Shown here in pieces: positions 1 through 10,898 of a DNA stretch of 64,000 nucleotides. The translations under genes and the position numbers were made by a program. Below the pieces are notes generated by a model. The model saw only the letters and a list, made by a program, of their open reading frames with translations, did no database searches and had not been told where the DNA came from. The stretch comes from Nocardioides lijunqiniae (lineage in GTDB: Bacteria; Actinomycetota; Actinomycetes; Propionibacteriales; Nocardioidaceae), in assembly GCF_015024225.1 (NCBI RefSeq), contig NZ_JACJGM010000021.1, positions 1-64,000 on the forward strand, written 5' to 3'. Positions within the stretch are counted from its first letter, which is position 1. Each line of letters begins with the position of its first letter.

Positions 1-232
1 GGCGCCCCGCACGCCGCGGCCGGTCACCCGGGCGCCGGTACCCAGGCCGCGGCCCACCGCCCGCGCCCGCGACCCCGATGCTGGGCCTGCCCCTGGGCCC
101 GACCCTGGCCCGGGGCCAGGTGTCGGCGGTGGCTCCGGGGGCGGGGTGGTCATGCGCACATCCTGCCCGCTCGGCCCGCGTCCGGCGCGGGACACCCCGG
201 GCCCGACCTGACAGCCGGTGCGGTGATGAGTC
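1..232. other. Left-edge region, no gene recognised
   Basis: Very GC-rich sequence with no reading frame that looks like a gene. It precedes the DUF3027 gene and presumably holds its promoter, but no convincing -35/-10 pair is visible. An in-frame TGA at 227-229 shows that the gene to the right cannot start further upstream. Confidence 0.4.
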
Positions 233-1021
233 ATGCTTTCGTCCGTGGCGATCATCGTGCGCAGCAAACCCGACCCCGTGACCGCGGCTGCGGTCGACGA
301 GGCCCGCTCCGCCCTGCTCGAGGAGGTGCCGGCCGCCGACGTGGGCGAGCACCTCGGCTCGCAGGCCGAGGGGGAGCGCGTGGTCACCCACCTGTTCGCC
401 TGCCACCGCAAGGGCTACGTCGGGTGGCGCTGGTCGGTCACCGTCGCCCGCGCCTCGCGCCAGAAGAACGTCACCGTCGACGAGATCGTGCTGATCCCGG
501 GCGACGAGGCGATCGTCGCCCCGCAGTGGGTGCCCTACCGCGAGCGGCTGCAGCCCGGCGACCTGTCCCCGGGCGACCTGCTGCCCGTCTCCGACGAGGA
601 CGCCCGGCTGGTGCCGACGTACTCCTTCGGCGACGACCCGCTCGACGCCGACGAGAAGGCCCAGATCCGCACGGTCGCCAAGGACCTCGGCCTCGGTCGC
701 GTCCGCACGCTCTCGCCCGAGGGTCGCGACCTCGCCGCCGAGCGCTGGTACGACGGCGACGGCGGCCCGTCCTCGCCCATCGCCCAGGCCGCGCCCGACC
801 ACTGCCACAGCTGCGGGTTCCTCGTGCGCCTGGCGGGTCCGCTCTCGGAGACGTTCGGCGTCTGCGCCAACGGCGACGCCAACGACGACGGCCGCGTGGT
901 CTCGTTCGACCACGGGTGCGGTGCGCACTCCGAGGTGCGCCTGGCGAAGAAGCACGAGCCGGAGCCGATGCCCGAGCACGTCTTCGACACGCTCACCAGC
1001 GACGACTACGAGCTGATCTGA
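233..1021 (+). CDS. DUF3027 domain protein
   Basis: A 262-residue cytoplasmic protein matching, by recognition, the DUF3027 family found across actinobacteria; its function is unknown. The start is the ATG at 233, because TGA lies two codons upstream in frame. The C-terminal third has four cysteines (C191, C194, C211, C229) in CHSC, GVC and HGCGAH contexts, an arrangement that could hold one zinc ion; this is inference. No membrane segment or signal peptide is seen. It converges with dps across a strong bidirectional terminator, so it is probably transcribed alone or as the end of a unit beginning outside the window. Confidence 0.8.
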   Translation: MLSSVAIIVRSKPDPVTAAAVDEARSALLEEVPAADVGEHLGSQAEGERVVTHLFACHRKGYVGWRWSVTVARASRQKNVTVDEIVLIPGDEAIVAPQWVPYRERLQPGDLSPGDLLPVSDEDARLVPTYSFGDDPLDADEKAQIRTVAKDLGLGRVRTLSPEGRDLAAERWYDGDGGPSSPIAQAAPDHCHSCGFLVRLAGPLSETFGVCANGDANDDGRVVSFDHGCGAHSEVRLAKKHEPEPMPEHVFDTLTSDDYELI

Positions 1022-1026
1022 CACGA

Positions 1027-1066
1027 ACGAAGGGGCCCGACCGGTGATCCGGTCGGGCCCCTTCGT
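1027..1066. terminator. Bidirectional terminator between DUF3027 gene and dps
   Basis: A perfect 18-bp stem (1027-1044 with 1049-1066) closes on a TGAT loop. The outer arms read AACGAAGG/CCTTCGT, so either strand ends in a short T-rich tail. It sits exactly between two convergent genes. Confidence 0.85.
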
Positions 1067-1080
1067 GCGTGCGGGTGGTG

Positions 1081-1632
1081 CTACTCGCTGGCGGCCGCCG
1101 CGGCCTCCTGCTCGGAGCCGGCGCCGGTCGTCGAGAGGTTGCCGGCCTTGTCCTCCAGGTGCGCACGCACGAACCAGTGGAACAGCTCGAGCTGCTCGGT
1201 CTGGGCGATGAACATGTCCTGGGTGACCGGGTCCAGCTCGTCGAGCTCCTCGAAGCCGGCGCGGTAGCTGCTGATCACGCCCTGGTAGACGAGGTCGAGC
1301 GCGCCGAGGTGCTCCTGGGTGGTCGCGCGACCGATCGAGTACTCGTCCCACTCGCGCGCGGCGACGAGGGCGCCCGGCGTGCCGACGGGGGAGCCGCCGA
1401 GGGTCGCGATGCGCTCGGCCAGGTCGTCGGCGAAGCCGCGGACGGTCTCGACCTGCGGGTCGATCATCTCGTGGACGGCGATGAAGTGCGGGCCCACGAC
1501 GTTCCAGTGCACGTGCTTGAGCGTCAGGTGCAGGTCGTTGCAGGCGTAGAGACGGCTCTGGAGCAGCTCCACGACGCGCTCGGCGTCGGACTGGCTCATG
1601 CCGGGGACGGTGTAGTGCAGCTTCGAGGTCAT
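1081..1632 (-). CDS. dps: Dps-family ferritin-like DNA-protection protein
   Basis: 183 residues, a normal Dps length. Dps forms a hollow dodecamer that oxidises Fe(II) with hydrogen peroxide and stores the iron, protecting DNA under starvation or oxidative stress. The ferroxidase signature is visible around residues 40-62: HVHWN, GPHF, then H54 and D58 at the expected spacing. A polar Ala/Glu-rich C-terminal tail follows the last helix. The N-terminus is short and not strongly basic, so non-specific DNA binding may be weak or rely on the tail. The start is the ATG at 1632. It is a single gene ending at the shared terminator. Confidence 0.9.
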   Translation of the reverse strand: MTSKLHYTVPGMSQSDAERVVELLQSRLYACNDLHLTLKHVHWNVVGPHFIAVHEMIDPQVETVRGFADDLAERIATLGGSPVGTPGALVAAREWDEYSIGRATTQEHLGALDLVYQGVISSYRAGFEELDELDPVTQDMFIAQTEQLELFHWFVRAHLEDKAGNLSTTGAGSEQEAAAAASE

Positions 1633-1691
1633 GTCGACCGGTTACCCCCGGGGACCGCCGTCAAACCCGGGGGTGGCCCGGGTCACCCGGC

Positions 1692-2033
1692 TCAGGAGGC
1701 CGAGCCGGGGCCGCTCTCGCGGCTGTGGACGTCGGAGTCCTCGAGCTCGGTGCGCAGTGCTCGTCGTCGGCGGCAGTACTCCAGCCCGAAGAGCCCCAGG
1801 GCGACGCCGCACAGGCACATCCACAGCCACCACGTCCGGTCGTTCTCGACGAGCCGCTCGTAGAAGGGGAGCAGAGCGAGGAACGCCAGGAAGAAGACCG
1901 CCGTGCCGACCTGGACGGTGCGGACCCCGTCGACGTCCAACGGCTCGACGTCGGCCAGGAGATAGGTGCGGTTCCTGAACTCGTGCGCCATCGGTTGGTC
2001 GTCGCGCAGCTCCACGGTCTCACCGTAGTCCAC
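1692..2033 (-). CDS. DUF2530 small membrane protein
   Basis: A 113-residue protein with two hydrophobic segments (about residues 40-60 and 68-87) separated by a short charged loop (ERLVENDRT) and followed by an Arg-rich cytoplasmic stretch. It matches by recognition the actinobacterial DUF2530 family of unknown function. The start is GTG at 2033 with a G-rich Shine-Dalgarno-like stretch just upstream; an ATG 14 codons in (MAHEF) is possible but would drop conserved-looking N-terminal residues. It is divergent from the purine permease gene with only about 40 bp between the starts, as is common for this family. Confidence 0.75.
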   Translation of the reverse strand: MDYGETVELRDDQPMAHEFRNRTYLLADVEPLDVDGVRTVQVGTAVFFLAFLALLPFYERLVENDRTWWLWMCLCGVALGLFGLEYCRRRRALRTELEDSDVHSRESGPGSAS

Positions 2034-2075
2034 CGGGTTCCCCCCGGGTCCCGACCTCTGCCATCCTCACCCGAT

Positions 2076-3533
2076 GTGACGACCCAGACGCCTGCACCCA
2101 GCACCGGTATCGACCGCTACTTCAGGATCAGCGAGCGCGGCTCGACGGTGGGCCGGGAGGTGCGCGGCGGCGTCGTCACCTTCTTCACGATGGCCTACAT
2201 CGTGGTGCTCAACCCGCTGATCCTGGGCTTCGCGCCCGACGTGGACGGCCAGTTCCTGGGTGGGGGCGACGCCCCGAACCTGCCGGTGATCGCGGCGGGC
2301 ACCGCCCTGGTCGCGGGGGTGCTGACCATCCTCATGGGCGCGGTCGCCAACTTCCCGCTCGCGATCGCCACCGGTCTAGGGCTCAACGCGTTCCTCGCCG
2401 TCGCGGTCGCGTCGCGGATGACCTGGGCCGACGCGATGGGGCTGGTCGTCCTGGAGGGGATCCTGATCCTGATCCTGGTGCTGACCGGCTTCCGCAAGGC
2501 GGTCTTCCACGCGGTGCCCGGCCAGCTCAAGGTCGCGATCTCCGTGGGCATCGGTCTCTTCATCGCCCTGATCGGCTTCGTCGACGCCGGCTTCGTACGC
2601 CGGATCCCGGACGTCGCGCAGACGACCGTCCCGGTGCAGCTGGGCCAGACGGGTCAGCTCGCCGGCTGGCCGGTGCTCGTCTTCGCACTCGGCCTGCTGC
2701 TCCTCATCGGGCTCTGGGTCCGCCGCGTCAAGGGCGCCATCCTGATCTCGATCGTCGTGACCACCGTGCTGGCGATCATCGTCGAGACGATCGGCGACCT
2801 CGGGCCGGGCAGCGAGAGCCCCACCGGCTGGGCGCTCACCGTGCCCGCCTGGCCGGGCGACGTCTTCGACCTGCCCGACCTCGCGACGCTGGGGGAGTTC
2901 TCGCTGCTGGGCTCCTTCGAGTCCGTCGGCGTCGTCTCCGCGCTGCTGCTGATCTTCACGCTGATGCTCGCCGACTTCTTCGACACCATGGGCACGATGA
3001 CCGCGATCGGCGCCGAGGCCGAGCTGCTGGACGAGGACGGCACCCCGCCGAACGCGCAGCGGATCCTGGTCGTCGACTCGCTGGCCGCCGTGGCCGGTGG
3101 CGCCGCGGGCGTCTCGTCCAACACCTCCTACATCGAGTCGGCCTCCGGCGTCGGCGAGGGCGCCCGCACGGGCCTGGCCTCGATCGTCACCGGCGTGCTA
3201 TTCCTGCTGACCATCTTCTTCGCGCCGCTGGTCGCCGTCATCCCCTCGGAGGCGGCCGTGCCCGCCCTGGTGCTCGTCGGCTTCCTGATGATGCAGCAGG
3301 TCGTCGGCATCACCTGGGACGACCTCGAGATCGCGATCCCCGCCTTCCTCACGATCGTCCTGATGCCCTTCACCTACTCCATCTCGGTGGGCATCGGCGC
3401 CGGCTTCGTCTCCTACGTGCTGATCAAGCTCGTCGTCGGCAAGGCCCGCGAGGTCCACCCCCTGATGTACGTCGTCGCCACCCTCTTCGTCGTCTACTTC
3501 GCCATCAACCCCCTCACCGACTGGCTCAGCTGA
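2076..3533 (+). CDS. NCS2-family purine permease (AzgA-like)
   Basis: A 485-residue polytopic membrane protein of the AzgA-type branch of NCS2, predicted to import adenine, guanine or hypoxanthine with protons for salvage. The family pattern is clear: N-terminal TVGREVRGG, FFTMAYIVVLNP in TM1, ANFPLAIATGLGLNAF, LADFFDTMGTM, and SNTSYIESASGVGEGARTGL near residue 350. About 12-14 hydrophobic segments are visible. The start is GTG at 2076 (VTTQTPAPSTG); no clear Shine-Dalgarno sequence lies upstream. It is transcribed away from the DUF2530 gene and ends just before repeat island 1, with no obvious hairpin terminator except the repeats themselves. Confidence 0.9.
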   Translation: MTTQTPAPSTGIDRYFRISERGSTVGREVRGGVVTFFTMAYIVVLNPLILGFAPDVDGQFLGGGDAPNLPVIAAGTALVAGVLTILMGAVANFPLAIATGLGLNAFLAVAVASRMTWADAMGLVVLEGILILILVLTGFRKAVFHAVPGQLKVAISVGIGLFIALIGFVDAGFVRRIPDVAQTTVPVQLGQTGQLAGWPVLVFALGLLLLIGLWVRRVKGAILISIVVTTVLAIIVETIGDLGPGSESPTGWALTVPAWPGDVFDLPDLATLGEFSLLGSFESVGVVSALLLIFTLMLADFFDTMGTMTAIGAEAELLDEDGTPPNAQRILVVDSLAAVAGGAAGVSSNTSYIESASGVGEGARTGLASIVTGVLFLLTIFFAPLVAVIPSEAAVPALVLVGFLMMQQVVGITWDDLEIAIPAFLTIVLMPFTYSISVGIGAGFVSYVLIKLVVGKAREVHPLMYVVATLFVVYFAINPLTDWLS

Positions 3534-3547
3534 CAGCCCCCGCCCTC

Positions 3548-3756
3548 GGTGGTTGAGGTGCGAGCGCAGCGAGCCTCGAAACCACGTACCGGTGGTCGAG
3601 CAGCGAGGAGCGCCAGCGACGAGCGCCCGTCGAGACCCCGTGAGCCGAACGCCGACCGACCCCACGGTGGTTGAGGTGCGAGCGCAGCGAGCCTCGAAAC
3701 CACGTACCGGTGGTCGAGCAGTGAGGAGCGTCAGCGACGAGCGGCCGTCGAGACCC
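3548..3756. repeat. Repeat island 1: two tandem A-B units, about 118-bp period
   Basis: A 38-bp unit A (starting GGTGGTTGAGGTGCGAGC) occurs at 3548-3585 and 3666-3703. Each copy is followed by a unit B that starts GGTGGTCGAGCAG and ends CGTCGAGACCCC. Both units are imperfect palindromes: the ends of A pair as GTGGTT/AACCAC and GAGG/CCTC. The same units occur at 10615-10890 and, inverted, at 11227-11330. This type of dispersed extragenic repeat is known from Nocardioides and related genomes. No protein is encoded. Confidence 0.85.
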
Positions 3757-3788
3757 CTGCACCTCTGGCTGCCTCCTCGGGGCCGGAC

Positions 3789-3955
3789 GGGGTGCCGCGC
3801 GCTTAGCCGGTCGCGTCTCCGCTTCAAGGATCGCCTGCGGCGCCCGCTTCGCGGCGGCTTCGCCGTCCTTGACCCGGAGCCTCTCTCGACCGGCTTGGCG
3901 GCGCACGGGGCGACACGGGCTCCGCCCGCGCCGCCCGCGCAAAGCGCGGCACCCC
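3789..3955. repeat. 167-bp insert bounded by perfect 12-bp inverted repeats
   Basis: The segment begins GGGGTGCCGCGC and ends GCGCGGCACCCC, perfect 12-bp terminal inverted repeats. Compared with the inverted copy of this island at 10899-11330, the flanking sequence there runs straight through (GGGGCCGGACT joined to GGGGTGGCTGTGACTGGTG), so island 1 carries extra DNA here. The interior includes a CAAGGA...TCCTTG hairpin resembling those in both island cores. No coding potential is seen. It may be a small non-autonomous element or an internal duplication. Confidence 0.55.
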
Positions 3956-3956
3956 T

Positions 3957-4256
3957 CTGGGGCTGGTGTGACTGGTGGTGCGTCTACCGACACTCAGCGT
4001 CGGCAGTTGGTCCCTGCCCGCGCCCGGCTGAGCGTGGAGAGGCAGAGGTCAGGCTCGAACTGCCGACATAGGTGACCGATAGGCAGGGCCCGCGCTTTTT
4101 GCGGGCGGCGCGGCGAAGCCGCCGCCGCCCGTGCGCCGCCAAAGCGGCCCGGGAGAGGCTCGGGGTCAAGGACGGCCGAAGGCCGCCGCGAAGCGGGCGA
4201 AGCTCCTTGACGCCGAGACCCGGGCTGCTAGCGCGCGGGCCAACACCAGCCCCGCA
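3957..4256. repeat. Core of repeat island 1 (inverted copy at 10899-11226)
   Basis: A non-coding, hairpin-rich core whose reverse complement recurs after tuf. It contains a long-arm palindrome (TCGGCAGTT at about 3999-4008 pairing with AACTGCCGA at 4058-4066) and a GTCAAGGA...TCCTTGAC hairpin at about 4167-4210. It ends with CTAGCGCGCGGGC...CCAGCCCCGCA, matching the start of the other copy. With 3534-3788 it fills the 780-bp gap before marR; no gene is seen. Confidence 0.75.
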
Positions 4257-4282
4257 ACCCAGCCCGCACCCACCAAGGAATA

Positions 4283-4310
4283 GTTAGCACAGGTAATGAC
4301 TTATGCTAAC
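4283..4310. promoter_or_regulatory. Probable MarR operator overlapping leaderless promoter
   Basis: The inverted repeat GTTAGCA (4283-4289) / TGCTAAC (4304-4310) with a 14-bp spacer lies immediately upstream of the MarR gene. Its right arm overlaps a -10 box TATGCT (4302-4307). Six bases later comes the ATG at 4314, the spacing of a leaderless transcript. Self-binding by the MarR protein would therefore block its own promoter; this is inference from position. Confidence 0.65.
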
Positions 4311-4313
4311 GAC

Positions 4314-4763
4314 ATGCCTACCGTGGAGAAGGTCGCCCGCACCGACGCCGGACTCGCCTCGCAGCTCCGGCTCTCGGTGATGCGTCTGCGGCGGCGTCTC
4401 GCCAACGAGCGCCACCCAGACAACGAGCTCAGCATGAACGCGATGGCGGTGCTGGGTGCGCTCTACCGCCACGACGGGGAGCTGACGGTCGGGGAGCTGG
4501 CCAAGGCCGAGATGGTGCAGCCGCCGAGCATGACGCGCACCGTCAACTGCCTGGTCGACGGCGGCTACGCCAGCCGCCGTGCCCACGACACCGACGGCCG
4601 GCAGGTGCTGGTGGCGCTGACCGACCGCGGTCGCACCACCGTCGTGGCCGACCGCGCCCGCCGCGACGAGTGGCTGGCGACCCGACTCCGCGAACTCACC
4701 ACTGACGAACGTGCCGTGCTCCGCCGCGCGGCCCCGATCCTCGAAAGGCTGGCATCTGGTTGA
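4314..4763 (+). CDS. MarR-family transcriptional regulator
   Basis: A 149-residue winged-helix repressor of the MarR family, which bind palindromic operators as dimers and usually release DNA on binding a small phenolic or drug ligand. The body shows the family order: helix 1-2 (SQLRLSVMRLRRRL), helix-turn-helix (LTVGELAKAEMVQPPSMTRTVNCLVDGGY, about residues 56-84) and the wing DTDGRQVLVALTDRG. The start is taken as ATG 4314 rather than ATG 4296, because the -10 box and operator occupy 4283-4310. It overlaps the downstream MFS gene (TTGA), so it very likely controls the exporter. Confidence 0.88.
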   Translation: MPTVEKVARTDAGLASQLRLSVMRLRRRLANERHPDNELSMNAMAVLGALYRHDGELTVGELAKAEMVQPPSMTRTVNCLVDGGYASRRAHDTDGRQVLVALTDRGRTTVVADRARRDEWLATRLRELTTDERAVLRRAAPILERLASG

Positions 4764-6013
4764 GCCCCACCTTCCGCTCCCTCCGCAACCCCAACTACCG
4801 GCTCTACGCCGCCGGCAACCTGGTCTCCAACACGGGGACCTGGATGCAGCGCGTCGCGCAGGACTGGCTGGTGCTGCTGCTGACCGCCAACAGCGCGGCC
4901 GCCATCGGCATCACCACGGGGCTGCAGTTCCTCCCCTTCCTCCTGCTCTCCCCGGTGGCCGGGCTGGTCGCCGACCGGATCCCCAAGCGCCGGCTGCTGC
5001 AGATGACCAACATCGGCATGGCCGTGCCCGCCGTCCTGCTGGGCGTCCTGGCCGTCACCGGCACCGTCCAGATCTGGCACGTCTACGTGCTCGCGCTCGT
5101 GCTCGGCGTCGCCTCGGCGTTCGACGCCCCGGCGCGCCAGTCGTTCGTGTCCGAGATCGTCGACGCCGACGACCTCACCAACGCCGTCGGCCTCAACTCC
5201 GCCGGCTTCAACTCCGCCCGGCTGCTCGGTCCCGCCATCGCGGGCGTGTCGATCGCCCTGCTCGGGTCCGGCGTGGTCGCCACCGGGTGGGTCATCCTGA
5301 TCAACGCGCTGACCTACATCGCCCCGGTCATGGCCCTGGCGCGGCTCGACGGCAGCGCCCTCCACGTCGCCGCCCTCGTACGCCGCCAGCCCGGCCAGAT
5401 CCGCGCCGGCGTCTCCTACGTGCGCCAGCGCCCCGACCTGATGCTGATCCTGGGCATCGTGTTCTTCACCGGCACCTTCGGCCTCAACTTCCAGATGACC
5501 TCGGCGCTGATGGCCACCCAGGTCTTCGACAAGGGCTCGGCCGAGTTCGGGATGCTCGGGACGTTCCTCGCGGTCGGCTCCCTGGCCGGCTCCCTCCTGG
5601 CAGCGAGCCGGGAGCGGGTCCGTCACCGCCTGGTCGTCGGGGCGGCGGTCGTGTTCGGGCTGGTCGAGATCGTGGCGGGTCTCGCGCCGTCGTACCTCAC
5701 CTTCGCGCTGCTGTGCCCGGTGCTCGGCTTCACCGCGCTGACGATGATCACCAGCGCCAACGCCTTCATGCAGCTCAACACCGACGAGGGCATGCGCGGT
5801 CGGGTGATGGCGCTCTACATGATGATCTTCATCGGCGGGACCCCGCTGGGGGCGCCCCTGCTCGGCTGGGTCGGCGAGGTGTTCGGCGCTCGCTGGACGC
5901 TCATCGGGGGAGGGGTCATGACGGTCGCCGGCGTGCTCCTGGCCAGCGCGCTCTACCTCCGTGCCAAGTCGGTCACCGAGGGTCGTCCGGCCCTCGACCT
6001 GGTCCACGCCTGA
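4760..6013 (+). CDS. MFS transporter (MFS_3 / EntS-like exporter)
   Basis: A 417-residue, 12-TM major facilitator protein of the type called MFS_3 or EntS-like, predicted to export a drug or small metabolite by proton antiport. The N-terminus FRSLRNPNYRLYAAGNLVSNTGTWMQRVAQDWLV is typical of this family, and the loop 2-3 motif appears as GLVADRIPKRRLL. FDAPARQSF and GMRGRVMALY are further family blocks. Translation starts at TTG 4760, overlapping the marR stop as TTGA, with AAAGG upstream. The pair forms one operon, a classic regulator-efflux arrangement; the substrate cannot be read from sequence. Confidence 0.88.
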   Translation: MSPTFRSLRNPNYRLYAAGNLVSNTGTWMQRVAQDWLVLLLTANSAAAIGITTGLQFLPFLLLSPVAGLVADRIPKRRLLQMTNIGMAVPAVLLGVLAVTGTVQIWHVYVLALVLGVASAFDAPARQSFVSEIVDADDLTNAVGLNSAGFNSARLLGPAIAGVSIALLGSGVVATGWVILINALTYIAPVMALARLDGSALHVAALVRRQPGQIRAGVSYVRQRPDLMLILGIVFFTGTFGLNFQMTSALMATQVFDKGSAEFGMLGTFLAVGSLAGSLLAASRERVRHRLVVGAAVVFGLVEIVAGLAPSYLTFALLCPVLGFTALTMITSANAFMQLNTDEGMRGRVMALYMMIFIGGTPLGAPLLGWVGEVFGARWTLIGGGVMTVAGVLLASALYLRAKSVTEGRPALDLVHA

Positions 6014-6042
6014 GCCCCCGGTCGGGGTGGACGCACGGCGTT

Positions 6043-6071
6043 TTGACCCGTCTTGGGGCGCCGAGTAATCT
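6043..6071 (+). promoter_or_regulatory. Promoter of the str operon
   Basis: TTGACC (6043-6048), a 17-bp spacer, then TAATCT (6066-6071) is a near-ideal housekeeping sigma promoter. It would start transcription near 6078 and give an approximately 134-nt leader before rpsL. No other candidate in the gap is as good. Confidence 0.8.
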
Positions 6072-6211
6072 CGGTACTTGTGTCTGGCACGACCAGACCG
6101 TTGCGCGTGCCCAAATCCGGGCGCACTCACCACAGGCACAGAGATCCACTGCAACACGCCGTGCCCGGCAAGGCGCCGAGCACTGAGAGCTACATGAAAG
6201 GGAACCACCAG

Positions 6212-6586
6212 GTGCCCACGATCAACCAGCTGGTCCGCAAGGGCCGCCAGGACAAGGTGTCGAAGAACAAGACGCCTGCCCTGAAGGGTTCGCCCCAGCG
6301 CCGCGGTGTCTGCACCCGCGTCTACACGACCACCCCGAAGAAGCCGAACTCCGCCCTCCGCAAGGTCGCCCGCGTGCGCCTGTCGAGCGGCGTCGAGGTC
6401 ACGGCCTACATCCCCGGGGTCGGCCACAACCTCCAGGAGCACTCCATCGTGCTCGTCCGCGGCGGCCGGGTGAAGGACCTTCCCGGTGTCCGCTACAAGA
6501 TCATCCGCGGCACGCTCGACACCCAGGGTGTCAAGAACCGCAAGCAGGCCCGCAGCCGCTACGGCGCGAAGAAGGAGAAGAGCTAA
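6212..6586 (+). CDS. rpsL: 30S ribosomal protein S12
   Basis: 124 residues, full length. S12 lies at the decoding centre and monitors codon-anticodon pairing. The conserved loops [12 protein letters not shown] and [13 protein letters not shown] carry lysines K43 and K88, the positions where substitutions give streptomycin resistance; both are wild type here. The start is GTG at 6212, set by AAAGGG nine bases upstream and by alignment with the family start [12 protein letters not shown]; an open frame continues upstream but is not coding. First gene of the str operon, its stop overlapping the rpsG start by one base. Confidence 0.98.
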   Translation: MPTINQLVRKGRQDKVSKNKTPALKGSPQRRGVCTRVYTTTPKKPNSALRKVARVRLSSGVEVTAYIPGVGHNLQEHSIVLVRGGRVKDLPGVRYKIIRGTLDTQGVKNRKQARSRYGAKKEKS

Positions 6587-7056
6587 TGCCCCGCAAGGGT
6601 CCGGCCCCGAAGCGGCCGATCGACATCGACCCGGTCTACGGCTCGCAGCTGGTCTCCCAGCTCGTCTCCAAGGTCCTGCAGGACGGCAAGAAGCAGGTCG
6701 CCCAGCGCATCGTCTACGGCGCCCTCGAGGGCTGCCGCGAGAAGAACGGCACCGACCCCGTCGTCACGCTGAAGCGCGCGATGGACAACGTCAAGCCGTC
6801 CATCGAGGTCAAGTCCCGCCGCGTCGGCGGCGCGACCTACCAGGTCCCGATCGAGGTCAAGGGCACGCGCGGCACCACGCTCGCGCTGCGCTGGCTCGTC
6901 GGCTACGCCGCGGACCGTCGCGAGAAGACGATGTCCGAGCGCCTCATGAACGAGATCCTCGACGCCTCCAACGGCCTCGGTGCCGCGGTGAAGAAGCGCG
7001 AGGACACCCACAAGATGGCCGAGTCCAACAAGGCCTTCGCCCACTACCGCTGGTGA
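6586..7056 (+). CDS. rpsG: 30S ribosomal protein S7
   Basis: 156 residues, the standard length. S7 nucleates assembly of the 30S head and contacts the E-site tRNA. The N-terminal [12 protein letters not shown] is the usual actinobacterial form, and [30 protein letters not shown] with ALRWLV is the family core. The ATG lies in TAATG with the rpsL stop, implying translational coupling. A strong hairpin follows before fusA. Confidence 0.98.
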   Translation: MPRKGPAPKRPIDIDPVYGSQLVSQLVSKVLQDGKKQVAQRIVYGALEGCREKNGTDPVVTLKRAMDNVKPSIEVKSRRVGGATYQVPIEVKGTRGTTLALRWLVGYAADRREKTMSERLMNEILDASNGLGAAVKKREDTHKMAESNKAFAHYRW

Positions 7057-7061
7057 TCCAT

Positions 7062-7090
7062 GCGTGAGGGGTACGCCGTACCCCTCACGC
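7062..7090 (+). terminator. Perfect hairpin between rpsG and fusA (attenuator candidate)
   Basis: A perfect 13-bp stem (7062-7074 with 7078-7090, left arm GCGTGAGGGGTAC) with a GCC loop starts five bases after the rpsG stop. It has no T-tract, so partial termination, RNA processing or 3'-end protection of rpsL-rpsG mRNA are all possible. Confidence 0.6.
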
Positions 7091-7130
7091 CACCGGCTCC
7101 ACACCAACTTCCGAGGGACTGAGACTTTCA

Positions 7131-9242
<2,112 letters not shown>

Positions 9243-9322
9243 TCCCTCGGGAGTACCGCCACGCACCACGCACCACACGTCAAGTACGAGTCAAGTAACA
9301 ACCACACCAGGAGGAGCCCACA

Positions 9323-10516
<1,194 letters not shown>

Positions 10517-10551
10517 TCCCCGCCGGTCACTGACCGGCTAGCACTCCCAGC

Positions 10552-10579
10552 ACGGCCCCGGACCCAGGTCCGGGGCCGT
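10552..10579 (+). terminator. Terminator after tuf
   Basis: A perfect 13-bp GC stem (10552-10564 with 10567-10579; left arm ACGGCCCCGGACC) lies 36 bp after the tuf stop and is followed by CCTGCATTTCCC. A smaller CCGGTCAC/TGACCGG palindrome precedes it at about 10522-10537. Confidence 0.85.
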
Positions 10580-10614
10580 CCTGCATTTCCCTCGGCGGTC
10601 GAGCAGCGACCTTC

Positions 10615-10890
10615 GGTGGTTGAGGTGCGAGCGCAGCGAGCCTCGAAACCACTGACCGGTGGTCGAGCAGTGAGGAGCGCCAGCGACGAGCGCCCGTCGA
10701 GACCCGGTGAGCCGACCGCCGAGCCGACCCCACGGTGGTTGAGGTGCGAGCGCAGCGAGCCTCGAAACCACTGACCGGTGGTCGAGCAGTGAGGAGCGCC
10801 AGCGACGAGCGCCCGTCGAGACCCCGCGAGCCGAGCGCCGAGCCGACCCCACGGTGGTTGAGGTGCGAGCGCAGCGAGCCTCGAAACCAC
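10615..10890. repeat. Repeat island 2: A-B-A-B-A tandem array, 119-bp period
   Basis: Unit A occurs at 10615-10652, 10734-10771 and 10853-10890, exactly 119 bp apart, with nearly identical B units between. The copies are almost identical to each other and to those at 3548-3756, which suggests recent duplication or gene conversion. No protein or RNA gene is recognised. Confidence 0.85.
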
Positions 10891-10898
10891 ACCGTCGA

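Noticed and set aside
3548..3756. CRISPR-like array
   Set aside because: The repeats are 118-119 bp apart with B units as conserved as A units, so there are no unique spacers; no cas genes are present.
6212..6586. Streptomycin-resistance change in S12
   Set aside because: K43 and K88 are both wild type.
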